From positions 1-32,173 of the forward strand of contig JAUXUZ010000513.1 of NCBI GenBank assembly GCA_030680655.1: a DNA stretch of 32,173 nt, in the 5' to 3' direction. Positions 1-8,757 of this stretch are shown piece by piece; the first letter of the stretch is position 1; the number at the start of each line of letters is the position of its first letter. The DNA comes from Phycisphaerales bacterium (lineage in GTDB: Bacteria; Planctomycetota; Phycisphaerae; Phycisphaerales; UBA1924). The notes under the pieces were generated by a model that did no database searches, had not been told where the DNA came from, and saw only the letters and a program-made list of their open reading frames with translations. Made by a program: the position numbers and the translations under genes.

Positions 1-176
1 GGCTTGGTTCATCATGCGCAGGTACTCCGTGGGGCCGGGTGGCCCTTGCCTCAACGGGCGTTGGTAATAAGTATATCCGATAAACGGACAAGTAATTCAC
101 GAAAAACGGTGATTCTGAGCCCGCCAAGGACAGCCGAAAGAGGCCGCGGAGATCAAAAAAACGACACCAGTGGCCT
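1..176. other. Left-edge intergenic sequence, nothing recognised
   Basis: No convincing coding frame, RNA gene or terminator could be supported in this stretch. It is more A+T-rich near positions 60-120 than the genes that follow, as expected for a promoter-proximal region. I looked for FNR/ANR-type TTGAT-N4-ATCAA boxes, which often control cbb3 oxidase operons, and found none. Confidence 0.4.
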
Positions 177-205
177 TTGACAAGACGATAAAAGGACCAT
201 ATTGT
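177..205 (+). promoter_or_regulatory. Sigma70-type promoter of the cco operon
   Basis: TTGACA at 177-182 matches the -35 consensus 6/6. It is followed after exactly 17 bp by TATTGT at 200-205, which matches the -10 consensus 4/6. The predicted start lies near 212, giving a short leader of about 23 nt that contains GAGGAG (224-229), 5 nt before the ccoNO ATG at 235. The sequences are seen directly; promoter function is inferred. Confidence 0.55.
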
Positions 206-234
206 CGCGTTCAAAGATGACTTGAGGAGCAGGT

Positions 235-2613
235 ATGGGTGCGACTGGAACGACGGTCATTCGTGCAACGGGCGAGCCTTCGGCGGCGACAGGGGGAGGC
301 GAAGCGGGAGTTGCCGAAGGGGGTTTTCCCGTTGAACGGTTCGTCTACGACGACAAGATCGTCAGGGCGTTCATGCTGATGACGCTGGTGTGGGGGCTGG
401 TCGCCTTCCTGGTGGGCATCATCATCGCCGTGCAGCTGGCGTTCCCGGCGGCCAACCTGGGACTCTCGTTCACCTCGTTTGGGCGCCTGCGCCCGCTGCA
501 CACCAACGCGGCGATCTTCGCGTTCGCCGGGAACGCGATCTTCGCGGCGATCTACTACAGCACCCAGCGGTTGTGCAAGGCGCGGATGTTCTCCGACAGG
601 CTCAGCTGGCTCCACTTCTGGGGCTGGCAGGCGGTGATCGTGTCGGCGGCGTTGACGCTGCCGCTGGGGATCACCCAGGGCAAGGAGTACGCCGAGCTTG
701 AGTGGCCCATCGACTTGCTGATCGCGGTCGTGTGGGTGGGGTTCTTCGGCGTCAACTTCTTCGGCACGCTGGCGCGGCGGCGCGAGCGGCACATGTACGT
801 GGCGCTGTGGTTCTACATCGCGACGATCGTGACGGTCGCGGTGCTGCACGTGTTCAACAACATCTGGGTGCCCGTCGGCTTTGTCCACCTGCTCAACACC
901 GGCGAGTTTCTCAGCGCCGAGGTGTTCATGAAGTCGTACCCCGTGTACGCGGGCGTGCAGGACGCGTTCATGCAGTGGTGGTACGGGCACAACGCCGTAG
1001 CGTTCTTCCTGACGACGCCGTTCCTGGGCATGATGTACTACTTCATGCCCAAGGCGGCCAACCGCCCGGTCTTCAGCTACCGGTTGAGCATCATCCACTT
1101 CAGGTCGCTGGTGTTCATGTACATCTGGGCCGGCCCGCACCACCTTCATTACACGGCCTTGCCCGGCTGGGCGAGCACGCTCGGCATGCTCTTCAGCGTG
1201 ATGCTGTGGATGCCCAGCTGGGGCGGGGGCATCAACGGCCTGCTGACGCTGCGCGGCGCGTGGGGGCGGGTGACGGCCGATCCGGTGCTGAAGTTCTTCG
1301 TCGTCGGCGTGACGTTCTACATGATGTCGACCTTCGAGGGGCCGATGCTCTCGATCAAGACGATCAACGCGCTCTCGCACTACACAGACTGGACGGTCGC
1401 CCACGTGCACGGCGGCACGCTCGGCTGGAACGGGTTCATGGTCTTCGGGATGATCTACTACCTGATGCCCCGCCTGTTCCAGACGCAGGTCTACAGCCAG
1501 CGGCTCGTCGGTGCGCACTTCTGGATCGCGACGATCGGCATTCTCCTGTACGTCATCCCGATCTACGTGGCTGGGCTGACGCAGGGGCTCATGTGGCGCG
1601 CGTTCGACGAGAGCGGCGTGCTGAAGTACCCGGAGTTTGTCGAGACCGTCTCGGCGGTCATCCCGTTGTACTGGGTGCGCGTTGCCGGGGGGCTGCTCTA
1701 CTTCGCCGGGGCGGTGATGTGCGCGTACAACATGCTCCTGACGTGGCGGGCGCGTCCGGCCCGGTTCAAGGAGCAGGTCCACGAAGCGCCGTCGCTGCGG
1801 TTTGTGCCCATCGTCGATCCCCGCCGCCCGGTGAGCGAGTTGACATCGAACGTCGAGTGGGGCAAGGCGTTTGACGTCTGGTCGACGGGCTGGTGGCACC
1901 GCATCTGGGAGCGCAAGCCGCTGCGGTTTACGCTGTTTGTGGCCGTCGCGGTCGGCGTGGCGTCGTTGTTTGAGATGATCCCTACGTTCCTGATCCGCTC
2001 GAACGTGCCGACGATCGCTTCGGTGAAGCCGTACACGCCGTTGGAACTGGCCGGGCGCGACATCTACGTCGCGGAGGGGTGTTACAACTGCCACTCGCAG
2101 ATGATCCGCCCGATCTACGCTGAGACCAAGCGGTACGGCGAGTACTCAAAGCCGGGTGAGTTTGTCTACGACCACCCCTTCCAGTGGGGCAGCCGGCGGA
2201 TCGGCCCGGATCTTGCGCGCGAGGGCGGTGCGAGGTCGGACCTGTGGCACCTGCTGCACCTGCGGGCACCGGCCGACACCATGCAGGGATCGATCATGCC
2301 GCGGTACCCGTGGCTTATCGCAACGGACCTTGACTTTAAGGCCGTTCAGGCACGCGTGAACGCGATGGCGATGCTCGGCGTGCCGTACGGCAAGGCCGTG
2401 CTCGACGGGGCGGCCGAGAAGATGGCACGCGAGCAGTCTGCGGCGATCGCTCAGCGGATCCGTGAGCAGGGCGCGGGCTCGCTGCCGGGCGATGTGCCGG
2501 CGGACATTGAGAACAAGCAGGTGATTGCGCTGATCGCGTACCTGCAGCGGCTCGGCACGGACATCTCGTCGCCCACCGGTGCGGCTGCTCCTGCCCCGGC
2601 CACCACCAAGTAA
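235..2613 (+). CDS. ccoNO: cbb3-type cytochrome c oxidase, fused subunits I and II (CcoN-CcoO)
   Basis: This is the catalytic core of the high-affinity cbb3 oxidase, which reduces O2 to water at the cytoplasmic membrane and pumps protons. The first ~500 residues form the multi-helix CcoN domain. Candidate metal ligands are visible: H89 in a LHTN segment, H252 in WWYGHN, H302/H303 in AGPHHLHY, and H390/H392 in AHVHGG. The last ~230 residues are CcoO: a membrane anchor, then a c-type heme site C616-x-x-C619-H620 (GCYNCHSQ), the family segment DHPFQWGS, and a MPRYPWL stretch with the likely Met ligand. The two subunits are joined in one frame with no internal stop. Such I/II fusions are known in some phyla, including Bacteroidetes-type and planctomycete lineages. 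GAGGAG sits 5 nt before the ATG. It is the first gene of the cco operon. Confidence 0.96.
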   Translation: MGATGTTVIRATGEPSAATGGGEAGVAEGGFPVERFVYDDKIVRAFMLMTLVWGLVAFLVGIIIAVQLAFPAANLGLSFTSFGRLRPLHTNAAIFAFAGNAIFAAIYYSTQRLCKARMFSDRLSWLHFWGWQAVIVSAALTLPLGITQGKEYAELEWPIDLLIAVVWVGFFGVNFFGTLARRRERHMYVALWFYIATIVTVAVLHVFNNIWVPVGFVHLLNTGEFLSAEVFMKSYPVYAGVQDAFMQWWYGHNAVAFFLTTPFLGMMYYFMPKAANRPVFSYRLSIIHFRSLVFMYIWAGPHHLHYTALPGWASTLGMLFSVMLWMPSWGGGINGLLTLRGAWGRVTADPVLKFFVVGVTFYMMSTFEGPMLSIKTINALSHYTDWTVAHVHGGTLGWNGFMVFGMIYYLMPRLFQTQVYSQRLVGAHFWIATIGILLYVIPIYVAGLTQGLMWRAFDESGVLKYPEFVETVSAVIPLYWVRVAGGLLYFAGAVMCAYNMLLTWRARPARFKEQVHEAPSLRFVPIVDPRRPVSELTSNVEWGKAFDVWSTGWWHRIWERKPLRFTLFVAVAVGVASLFEMIPTFLIRSNVPTIASVKPYTPLELAGRDIYVAEGCYNCHSQMIRPIYAETKRYGEYSKPGEFVYDHPFQWGSRRIGPDLAREGGARSDLWHLLHLRAPADTMQGSIMPRYPWLIATDLDFKAVQARVNAMAMLGVPYGKAVLDGAAEKMAREQSAAIAQRIREQGAGSLPGDVPADIENKQVIALIAYLQRLGTDISSPTGAAAPAPATTK

Positions 2614-2628
2614 CGAAGGGAGTCCCCC

Positions 2629-2835
2629 GTGCGATTGAGCGACATCATGGGCAACATGGACCTTGCGATCTACCCGACACTCGCCTTGGTGCTGTTCGCC
2701 GGCGTGTTTGTGCTGGTGACGGCCAGGGCGCTGCGGACGGACCGGCGGACCCGCGCCGGTTGGGCGCGCCTGCCGCTCGAGGTGGAGGGTTCAGCACAGG
2801 CGGACCGCTCGACGGCCCAGGAGACATCACGGTGA
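2629..2835 (+). CDS. ccoQ: Small single-helix CcoQ/FixQ-like subunit
   Basis: This 68-residue protein has one predicted transmembrane helix (about residues 12-33) and then a charged, Arg-rich tail. That architecture and its place between subunits I/II and III match CcoQ/FixQ, a small accessory subunit that stabilises the cbb3 complex. Sequence similarity in this family is too low for a call on sequence alone, so position carries most weight. The start is GTG at 2629, preceded by AAGGGAG (2616-2622). An internal ATG at 2647 would give a shorter version. It begins 15 nt after the ccoNO stop, and its TGA overlaps the GTG start of ccoP. Confidence 0.75.
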   Translation: MRLSDIMGNMDLAIYPTLALVLFAGVFVLVTARALRTDRRTRAGWARLPLEVEGSAQADRSTAQETSR

Positions 2836-3470
2836 GCAACGAAGCAAGCACAACGCGGGCCGCCGCGCCGGACTCGCTGACCGGGCACGTCTACGACGGG
2901 ATCCAGGAGTACGACAACCCAACGCCGGGGTGGTGGACGATGATCTTCGCGCTGTCGTTCGTCTGGGCGTGCTTCTACTGGGTCAGGTACGAGTTGAACA
3001 CCACACCGCCGACGGTATTTGGTGAATGGGAGGACGACGTCGCGGAGGCGAACAGGGCGATGTTCGCGAAGCTCGGGGATCTGAAGGGGGACGAGCAGAC
3101 GCTGCTGTCGATGGGGCGCAACGCCGATTGGATGCCCGTGGGAGCGAGCATCTTCAAGGCGAACTGCGCCGCGTGCCACGGGCGACAGGGCCAGGGTGAC
3201 GTTGGATCGAACCTGACCGACGACGCTTTCAAGAACGTCAAGGTGATCACGGACATTCCCAGCGTCGTTCGCGCCGGGGCGAACAACATGGCGATGCCGG
3301 CGTGGCGGGGCCGGTTGACCGAGAACGAGATCATCCTCGTCAGCGCGTACGTCGCGTCGCTCCGCGGCACGAACGTCCCGGGACGGGTACCGGAGGGCAC
3401 GGTGATCCCCGCGTGGCCCGCGCTGGTTTCACCCGCCGCTCCGGTCATGCCGACCGGCGCCGCCAAGTAG
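2832..3470 (+). CDS. ccoP: cbb3-type oxidase subunit III, mono-heme CcoP
   Basis: This membrane-anchored c-type cytochrome passes electrons to the CcoNO core. The 212-residue protein opens with the typical CcoP segment (GHVYDGIQEYDNPTP followed by GWW and one transmembrane helix at about residues 35-55). It has one heme site, C112-A-A-C115-H116, with a likely axial Met at 153 or 155 in a NMAMP segment. Proteobacterial CcoP carries two such sites; here only the C-terminal type is present and the protein is correspondingly shorter. The start is GTG at 2832 with AGGAG at 2819-2823 (8 nt spacing). An upstream ATG at 2760 is rejected because it lies inside ccoQ and lacks a ribosome site. GTGA overlap with ccoQ suggests translational coupling. 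Confidence 0.93.
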   Translation: MSNEASTTRAAAPDSLTGHVYDGIQEYDNPTPGWWTMIFALSFVWACFYWVRYELNTTPPTVFGEWEDDVAEANRAMFAKLGDLKGDEQTLLSMGRNADWMPVGASIFKANCAACHGRQGQGDVGSNLTDDAFKNVKVITDIPSVVRAGANNMAMPAWRGRLTENEIILVSAYVASLRGTNVPGRVPEGTVIPAWPALVSPAAPVMPTGAAK

Positions 3471-3496
3471 ACGCGGGCGAACTTTCAGGAGATGCA

Positions 3497-4948
3497 TTGG
3501 AGAGCCTGCTACAGCCCGAAGCGAGAGTCCTCTCGACGCTCAACAGCGATGGCTCGCGCCGCTGGCTGACGCCGCGTCCTTCGCGGGGCCGCTTCTGGCA
3601 CCGCCGCCGGGCGGTGGCGTACGGGTTGATCACTCTCTTCGTCGGGCTCCCCTACCTGCGGATCAACGACAAGCCGGCCGTGCTGCTCGACATCGTCCAC
3701 CGCGAGTTCACGCTCTTCGGCCGGACGTTCCTGCCCACTGACACGCCGTTGCTGGCGCTGCTGATCGTGGGCGTCTTTGTGGCCGTGTTCTTTGCGACCG
3801 CGGTCCTGGGCCGGGTGTGGTGCGGCTGGGGGTGCCCGCAGACGGTGTACCTTGAGTTCGTGTTCCGGCCGCTGGAGCGGCTGCTCCAGGGCGAGCCGGG
3901 CAGCCCGCGCAAGCCCGCGGCGTGGCTCGCTCCGTTGAAGTTGCCGATCTACCTGTTCCTCTCGGCGTTGCTGGCGCACACGTTTCTCGCCTACTTCGTC
4001 GGCATCGAAACGCTTCTTGGTTGGGTGCAGCAGTCGCCGCTGCGGCACCCGGTCCCCTTCATGGTGATGGCCGTCACAACGGGCCTGATGATGTTCGACT
4101 TCGCGTTCTTCCGCGAGCAGATGTGCATCATCGCCTGCCCGTACGGGCGAATGCAGTCGGTGATGCTCGACCGAGGCTCGCTTGTTGTTGGCTACGACCG
4201 CTCGCGCGGCGAACCCCGCGGCAAGGTCAAGCGTGGCGACGTGCGGCTGAAGATCGCAGGCGCCGACGAACCCCGCGCGGTCGGAGACTGTGTCGACTGC
4301 CTGCGCTGCGTGACGACCTGCCCCACGGGGATCGATATCCGCGACGGGCTGCAGATGGAGTGCGTGGCGTGCACACAGTGCATCGACGCCTGCGACGATG
4401 TGATGACAAAGCTCAAGCGCCCGACGGGGCTGATCCGGTACGCCTCTCAGCGGTCGATGGAGGGCAGGCCGGGCACGGCGTTCAGGCCGCGCGTCCTGAT
4501 CTACAGCGTCATGCTGCTGGTGATCATCGGGGCGCTGGCGACGCTGCTGCTGACCGCCTCACCCGTTGACGTTCGGCTGCTGCGCGGGCGCGGCCAGCCG
4601 TACTCCATCGGCACCGACGGACGGGTAATGGGCACGGTGCAACTGAAGCTGACCAACCGGACCGATCGGCCGGCCGCCTACTCGGTTCGCGTGATCCAGC
4701 CTGTGGGCGGGGAGGTGCACCTGGACGAGAACCCGATGTCCGTTGAGCCCGGCCAGATGCGCACGCAGGGCGGCTCGGTTGTCCTTGGGCGCGATGAGTT
4801 CGGCGCACTGGGGACGTGCCCGGTTCAGATCGAGATCACCGACGCGAGCGGGAGCACAAAGCGCGTGTCGTTCACCGCGCTGGGGCCGGCGGGAACCGGC
4901 CGATCAGTCGAGCCCTCGACGCCAATTCGAGAGGGAGGCCGGAAATGA
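3497..4948 (+). CDS. ccoG: cbb3 oxidase accessory iron-sulfur protein CcoG (RdxA/FixG family)
   Basis: CcoG is a membrane polyferredoxin proposed to reduce Cu(II) for assembly of the CuB centre of cbb3 oxidase. The 483-residue product shows the N-terminal family segment VLSTLNSDGSRRW, several membrane helices, a conserved WCGWGCPQ segment, and two clustered ferredoxin motifs: C265/C268/C271/C275-P and C289/C292/C295/C299. The C-terminal third is an Ig-like FixG domain. The start is chosen as TTG at 3497, preceded by AGGAG (3487-3491, 5 nt spacing). This gives the N-terminus expected for the family, while longer versions would run back into ccoP. Its TGA overlaps the ATG of ccoH (ATGA). Confidence 0.95.
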   Translation: MESLLQPEARVLSTLNSDGSRRWLTPRPSRGRFWHRRRAVAYGLITLFVGLPYLRINDKPAVLLDIVHREFTLFGRTFLPTDTPLLALLIVGVFVAVFFATAVLGRVWCGWGCPQTVYLEFVFRPLERLLQGEPGSPRKPAAWLAPLKLPIYLFLSALLAHTFLAYFVGIETLLGWVQQSPLRHPVPFMVMAVTTGLMMFDFAFFREQMCIIACPYGRMQSVMLDRGSLVVGYDRSRGEPRGKVKRGDVRLKIAGADEPRAVGDCVDCLRCVTTCPTGIDIRDGLQMECVACTQCIDACDDVMTKLKRPTGLIRYASQRSMEGRPGTAFRPRVLIYSVMLLVIIGALATLLLTASPVDVRLLRGRGQPYSIGTDGRVMGTVQLKLTNRTDRPAAYSVRVIQPVGGEVHLDENPMSVEPGQMRTQGGSVVLGRDEFGALGTCPVQIEITDASGSTKRVSFTALGPAGTGRSVEPSTPIREGGRK

Positions 4949-5499
4949 CGCCTCTTCCGATTTCCCCGGCGCGAGACACCTCTGGTTCTGGCAAGGGCTG
5001 GCCCGCGATGATCATCGGGCTGCTCTCGCTCAACGTCTGCATCGTCGCCGTCACCGTCGTGTGCGCAACACGCGACGCCTCGTTTGCGATCGAACCCGAC
5101 TACTACCAGAAGGCCGTCGAGTGGGACCGTTCGGCGCGCGAGCGCGACCGCGGTGTTGCGCTCGGCTGGGGCGTGTCCGTTGAGCGAGCCGACCCGCGCG
5201 AGGGTGCGCTCTTGCCCGTGCTCCGCGTCAGGGTCTCCGGGTCATCGGCCACCGGCGGCGGCGGTGCGCCACTCGACGGTGCCGAGGTACGGTGCGAGGT
5301 GTTCGCTCAGGCCAGGTCGGGGCAGCGATTCAACGTGGTCGCTATGGGAGTGGGGGGTGGCGTGTACGAGGCCGAGGTTCCGCTGACCCGCGGCGGAGTG
5401 TGGGAGGTGCGCGTGAGGGTCAAGCGCGGACCCGATGCGATGGCCTGCGTCCGCTCGCTGCTGGTGCCCGGCGCCGCGACCGAAGGGGGGGAGCGATGA
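4945..5499 (+). CDS. ccoH: FixH/CcoH family oxidase assembly protein
   Basis: This 184-residue protein has one N-terminal transmembrane helix (about residues 21-44). The next segment, with a PDYYQKAVEWD motif, is characteristic of FixH/CcoH. An Ig-like periplasmic domain follows. In proteobacteria CcoH is needed for stable assembly of the cbb3 complex and stays associated with it. The start ATG at 4945 overlaps the ccoG stop by four bases and is preceded by GAGGGAGG (4931-4938, 6 nt spacing). A glycine-rich insertion (TGGGGAP) lies in the periplasmic part. Its stop overlaps the next start in the same way, so ccoG, ccoH and the SafE gene are likely translated as a coupled unit. Confidence 0.9.
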   Translation: MTPLPISPARDTSGSGKGWPAMIIGLLSLNVCIVAVTVVCATRDASFAIEPDYYQKAVEWDRSARERDRGVALGWGVSVERADPREGALLPVLRVRVSGSSATGGGGAPLDGAEVRCEVFAQARSGQRFNVVAMGVGGGVYEAEVPLTRGGVWEVRVRVKRGPDAMACVRSLLVPGAATEGGER

Positions 5500-6263
5500 C
5501 CGCGCTGTTCATCGCGGTGCTGTCGGCGAGCCTGCTGGGCAGCTTGCACTGCGCGGGCATGTGCGGCGCGTTTGTCGTGCTGGCCGTGAGCGGGGATGGG
5601 TCCGCCGCATCGCGACCGTGGTCGCTCCAGATGGCCTACCACGCGGGTCGCTTGCTGACATACGTCGTCCTCGGTTTTATTGCCGGAACGATTGGCGCAA
5701 CGCTGGACCTGGGCGGATCGCTGGTGAGTGTTCAGCGCGTTGCCACCGTCGCAGCGGCCGTCACGCTCGTGGTGTTCGGTCTGCTCACGCTGCTCCGGGT
5801 GCTGGGCCTTCGCCGCGCAACGCACGCCGCCCCTGCCTGGATGGCGCGGCTGGCTCAACGCGGGCACAGGGCGGCATGGCTGCTCGCCCCGCTCCCTCGG
5901 GCGCTCGCGATCGGTCTGCTGACCACGCTCCTGCCGTGCGGCTGGCTCTACGCGTTTGTGGTGACGGCCGCGGGCACGGCACACCCGGCTACCGCGGCGG
6001 CGGTGATGGGTGTGTTCTGGCTCGGCACGCTCCCGGTGATGGCGACCATCGGCGCCGGCGCACGTCGGCTGAGCGGCCCGCTCGGCGCGCACGCGCCGGT
6101 GCTGATGGCATCGCTGCTGATCGTGGTGGGCCTGTTCACCCTCGTACACCGGGCAAACCTGATCGGGCTTCCGTTGCCAGCGGGTTCGGAGGTATCCAAC
6201 GAGTCGGGCCAGCCCCTCGTGCCGAGCGCCAGTTCACCACTCCCATGCTGCGATGACCACTGA
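5496..6263 (+). CDS. SafE/DsbD-like membrane protein of the cco assembly cluster
   Basis: This 255-residue polytopic membrane protein belongs to the sulfite exporter TauE/SafE family in its DsbD transmembrane-domain-like branch. Visible features are HCAGMCG at residues 18-24 in the first helix, LPCG with Cys148 in a later helix, and a Cys-Cys-Asp-Asp-His C-terminus. Pairs of Cys in two helices are the arrangement used by DsbD-type proteins for thiol transfer across the membrane; the HC...MC motif could equally bind copper. Homologues sit between ccoH and ccoI in many bacteria, suggesting a part in copper or thiol supply for oxidase assembly, but the substrate is not established. Start ATG 5496 overlaps the ccoH stop and follows a G-rich ribosome site (5483-5492). 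Confidence 0.85.
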   Translation: MTALFIAVLSASLLGSLHCAGMCGAFVVLAVSGDGSAASRPWSLQMAYHAGRLLTYVVLGFIAGTIGATLDLGGSLVSVQRVATVAAAVTLVVFGLLTLLRVLGLRRATHAAPAWMARLAQRGHRAAWLLAPLPRALAIGLLTTLLPCGWLYAFVVTAAGTAHPATAAAVMGVFWLGTLPVMATIGAGARRLSGPLGAHAPVLMASLLIVVGLFTLVHRANLIGLPLPAGSEVSNESGQPLVPSASSPLPCCDDH

Positions 6264-8757
6264 GACACTGCAACTTGAGGCGGTCGCAGCGCCGATCACG
6301 CGGGCGGCGTGCGTGGCGTGCACGCACTGCGGGCTTCCGGTCCCACGGGGGCTTGTCCGCGCATCGGTGGATGTGCAGTTCTGCTGCGGCGGGTGCGAGG
6401 GTGCCTACGGGGTCATCAATTCGTGCGGGCTCGGCGGTTACTACGAGCTGATGGCCCGCACGGGCGACCACGGGCTGCGCTCGCTCAGGGTCAGTGAGGC
6501 CTTTGCGGAGTTCGACGACCCCGCTTTCGCCGCCGCGTACATCCGGCCCGCCGAAGCGGAGGGCCCTGTCGGAGCGAAACGGCTCGACCTTGTGCTCGAG
6601 GGCATGCACTGCGCCGCGTGCGTTTGGCTTCTAGAGCACCTCCCGCGCATCGTTCCCGGCGTTCTCTCGGCCACGGTCTACATCGGGCGTTCGACGGTGA
6701 GCGTCGCGTTCGATCCCCAGCGGGTCGCCCCGTCACGGATCGCCGGCGCTCTGGCAACGCTCGGCTACACGCCGCACGCTCCCCGCGGGAACGCGGCCCG
6801 CGACGCGGTGCGGGTCAGCGATCGGAAGCAGCTCGTGCAGATCGCCGTCGCCGGCGCGTGCGCCGGCAACGTCATGCTCTTTTCGTTCGCCCTCTACGGC
6901 GGGTTCTTCGGTGGCTCAATGTCCGCGACGATCGAGGGCGCGTTCCGGTGGCTCTCGCTCGTAGTTGGCTGCGCCAGCCTCGCCGGGCCCGGGAGGGCGT
7001 TCTTCAAGGGCGCGTGGGCGTCGATCCGCGCCGGCACACCTTCAATTGACGCGCCGATCGCACTCGCGCTTCTTGCCGGTGGTCTGATGGGGCTGTTCAA
7101 CACCGTCTTGAACCGCGGCGAGATCTACTTTGATTCGCTCACCATGCTTGTCTTCCTGCTCCTGGTGGGGCGGTTCTTTGGGGCTCGGCAGCAGCGGATC
7201 GCGGCCAGCAGCGTCGAACTGCTCTTCTGCCTTACCTCAGGCAGCGCTTGGGTTGTCGATCCACATGGCGGTCTGCGCCGGGTGCCGATCGAGGCGATCG
7301 CGGCGGGCGACGCCGTGGAAGTGCGCCCCGGTGAGAGCGTGCCAGTAGACGGCCGGGTAACCAGCGGTCGAACCAGCATCGATCAGGCGATGCTCACGGG
7401 AGAATCGAGGCCTGTGTGGATCGGTGAGGGCGGCGATGTGCTCGCTGGCACGGTGAACCAGTCGGCAACGATCCGCGTGCGAGCGACCGCGACGGGGCGC
7501 CAGACGCGCGCTGGGCGGTTGATGGAGCTCGTCGAGCGGTGCGCCACGCGACGCCCCGCGATTGTGCGATTCGCCGACTCGATCGCGCGGCCGTTTGTGG
7601 TCGTCGTCTCGATCGTGGCGGTGGCGGTCGGCGCTGCCTGGTGGTTTGTCGATCCGGCCCACGCGGTCGATCACGCGGTTGCGCTGCTCATCGTCACCTG
7701 CCCTTGTGCGCTCGGCTTTGCTGCGCCGCTCGCCGTCCACGCGGCGATCGGGCAGGGTGCACGCAGCGGCATCCTGATAAAGGACGGTGAAGTGCTCGAG
7801 CGCCTGGCCAGACCCGGCCTGATCCTGCTCGACAAGACGGGCACACTGACGGAAGGGCACCTCCGCGTGGTTTCTGCGGCGGGTGATCGCCGGGCGATGC
7901 ACCTGGCCGCCGCACTTGAACGCGAAGCGACCCACCCGATCGCCGCCGCGCTGCGCGAGGCCTACGAGACTGGGCTGACTGCTTCACGCGTCGAGCAGAC
8001 CGATCAGGGGGGCATCTGCGGCGAAGTTGACGGCCACCGTGTGGCCGTTGGCAACGAGGCCTTTGTGATGGGTCGGTCGGGACATGCTCTCCCCCGGGGT
8101 CTTGCAAACGTGATCGAGCAGGCACGGGCCGACCTCCAGACGCCCACGCTCATCGCTCTCGACGGGGTGCCCTCCGCCGTGGTTGTGCTGGGCGATCGCC
8201 TGAGGAGCGATGCGGCGGAGTCGGTCGCGGCGCTCAAGGGCGCGGGGTGGCGCGTCGGCATCCTCTCTGGCGATGAACCCGCGATCGTCGCCGGCCTGTC
8301 GGTTCGGCTCGGTCTCGATCCTGCCGACTGCAGTGGGGGCGTGGGCCCCGAGGAGAAGGCGGCGTACGTGCGGCAACGCATGACCGCTGGGCCGGTGGTC
8401 ATGGTGGGCGATGGCGTCAACGACGCCGCGGCCCTGGCAACAGCGACGGTGGGAATCGCGGTGCACGGCGGCGCCGAGGCGAGCATGGCCGCGGCCGACG
8501 CGTATGTGGCGCGGCCGGGTTTGGCGCCGATCGTCACGCTGGTGCGATCCGGCCCGCGGATGATCGCCACCGTCAAACGCATCTTCGCGGCGTCGCTGGC
8601 GTACAACATTGCCGCGGGGTCGCTCGCGGCAGCGGGCCTGATTCACCCTGTTGTTGCCGCCGTGCTCATGCCCCTCTCGTCGCTCACGGTGGTCGCTATC
8701 GCGCTACGTTCCAGGGTGATCGACGATCACGGCACCTTGAGAGAAGGAGGCGCCTGA
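6253..8757 (+). CDS. ccoI: Copper-translocating P-type ATPase CcoI (FixI)
   Basis: This P1B-type ATPase exports copper across the inner membrane for loading of the oxidase CuB site. The 834-residue protein begins with a Cys-rich segment (CVACTHCGLP...FCCGGC) of the metal-binding kind found ahead of FixI-type pumps. A heavy-metal-associated domain follows, with GMHCAAC at residues 117-123, then eight predicted helices with the ion-binding C483-P-C485 motif. Further motifs are the actuator LTGES, the phosphorylation site D527-KTGTLT, and the hinge GDGVND. Family length is normal and all catalytic motifs are intact. ATG 6253 lies inside the last codons of the SafE gene (11-base overlap) with no clear Shine-Dalgarno, so re-initiation is likely. 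Confidence 0.96.
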   Translation: MTTETLQLEAVAAPITRAACVACTHCGLPVPRGLVRASVDVQFCCGGCEGAYGVINSCGLGGYYELMARTGDHGLRSLRVSEAFAEFDDPAFAAAYIRPAEAEGPVGAKRLDLVLEGMHCAACVWLLEHLPRIVPGVLSATVYIGRSTVSVAFDPQRVAPSRIAGALATLGYTPHAPRGNAARDAVRVSDRKQLVQIAVAGACAGNVMLFSFALYGGFFGGSMSATIEGAFRWLSLVVGCASLAGPGRAFFKGAWASIRAGTPSIDAPIALALLAGGLMGLFNTVLNRGEIYFDSLTMLVFLLLVGRFFGARQQRIAASSVELLFCLTSGSAWVVDPHGGLRRVPIEAIAAGDAVEVRPGESVPVDGRVTSGRTSIDQAMLTGESRPVWIGEGGDVLAGTVNQSATIRVRATATGRQTRAGRLMELVERCATRRPAIVRFADSIARPFVVVVSIVAVAVGAAWWFVDPAHAVDHAVALLIVTCPCALGFAAPLAVHAAIGQGARSGILIKDGEVLERLARPGLILLDKTGTLTEGHLRVVSAAGDRRAMHLAAALEREATHPIAAALREAYETGLTASRVEQTDQGGICGEVDGHRVAVGNEAFVMGRSGHALPRGLANVIEQARADLQTPTLIALDGVPSAVVVLGDRLRSDAAESVAALKGAGWRVGILSGDEPAIVAGLSVRLGLDPADCSGGVGPEEKAAYVRQRMTAGPVVMVGDGVNDAAALATATVGIAVHGGAEASMAAADAYVARPGLAPIVTLVRSGPRMIATVKRIFAASLAYNIAAGSLAAAGLIHPVVAAVLMPLSSLTVVAIALRSRVIDDHGTLREGGA

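Noticed and set aside
1-234. FNR/ANR box upstream of the cbb3 operon
   Set aside because: No TTGAT-N4-ATCAA-like sequence was found; only the sigma70-type hexamers are supported.
211-2094. Long open frame on the minus strand opposite ccoNO (627 codons)
   Set aside because: The product is Arg/His/Pro-rich with no domain pattern, as expected for the antisense frame of a GC-rich gene. The + strand gene has all oxidase motifs.
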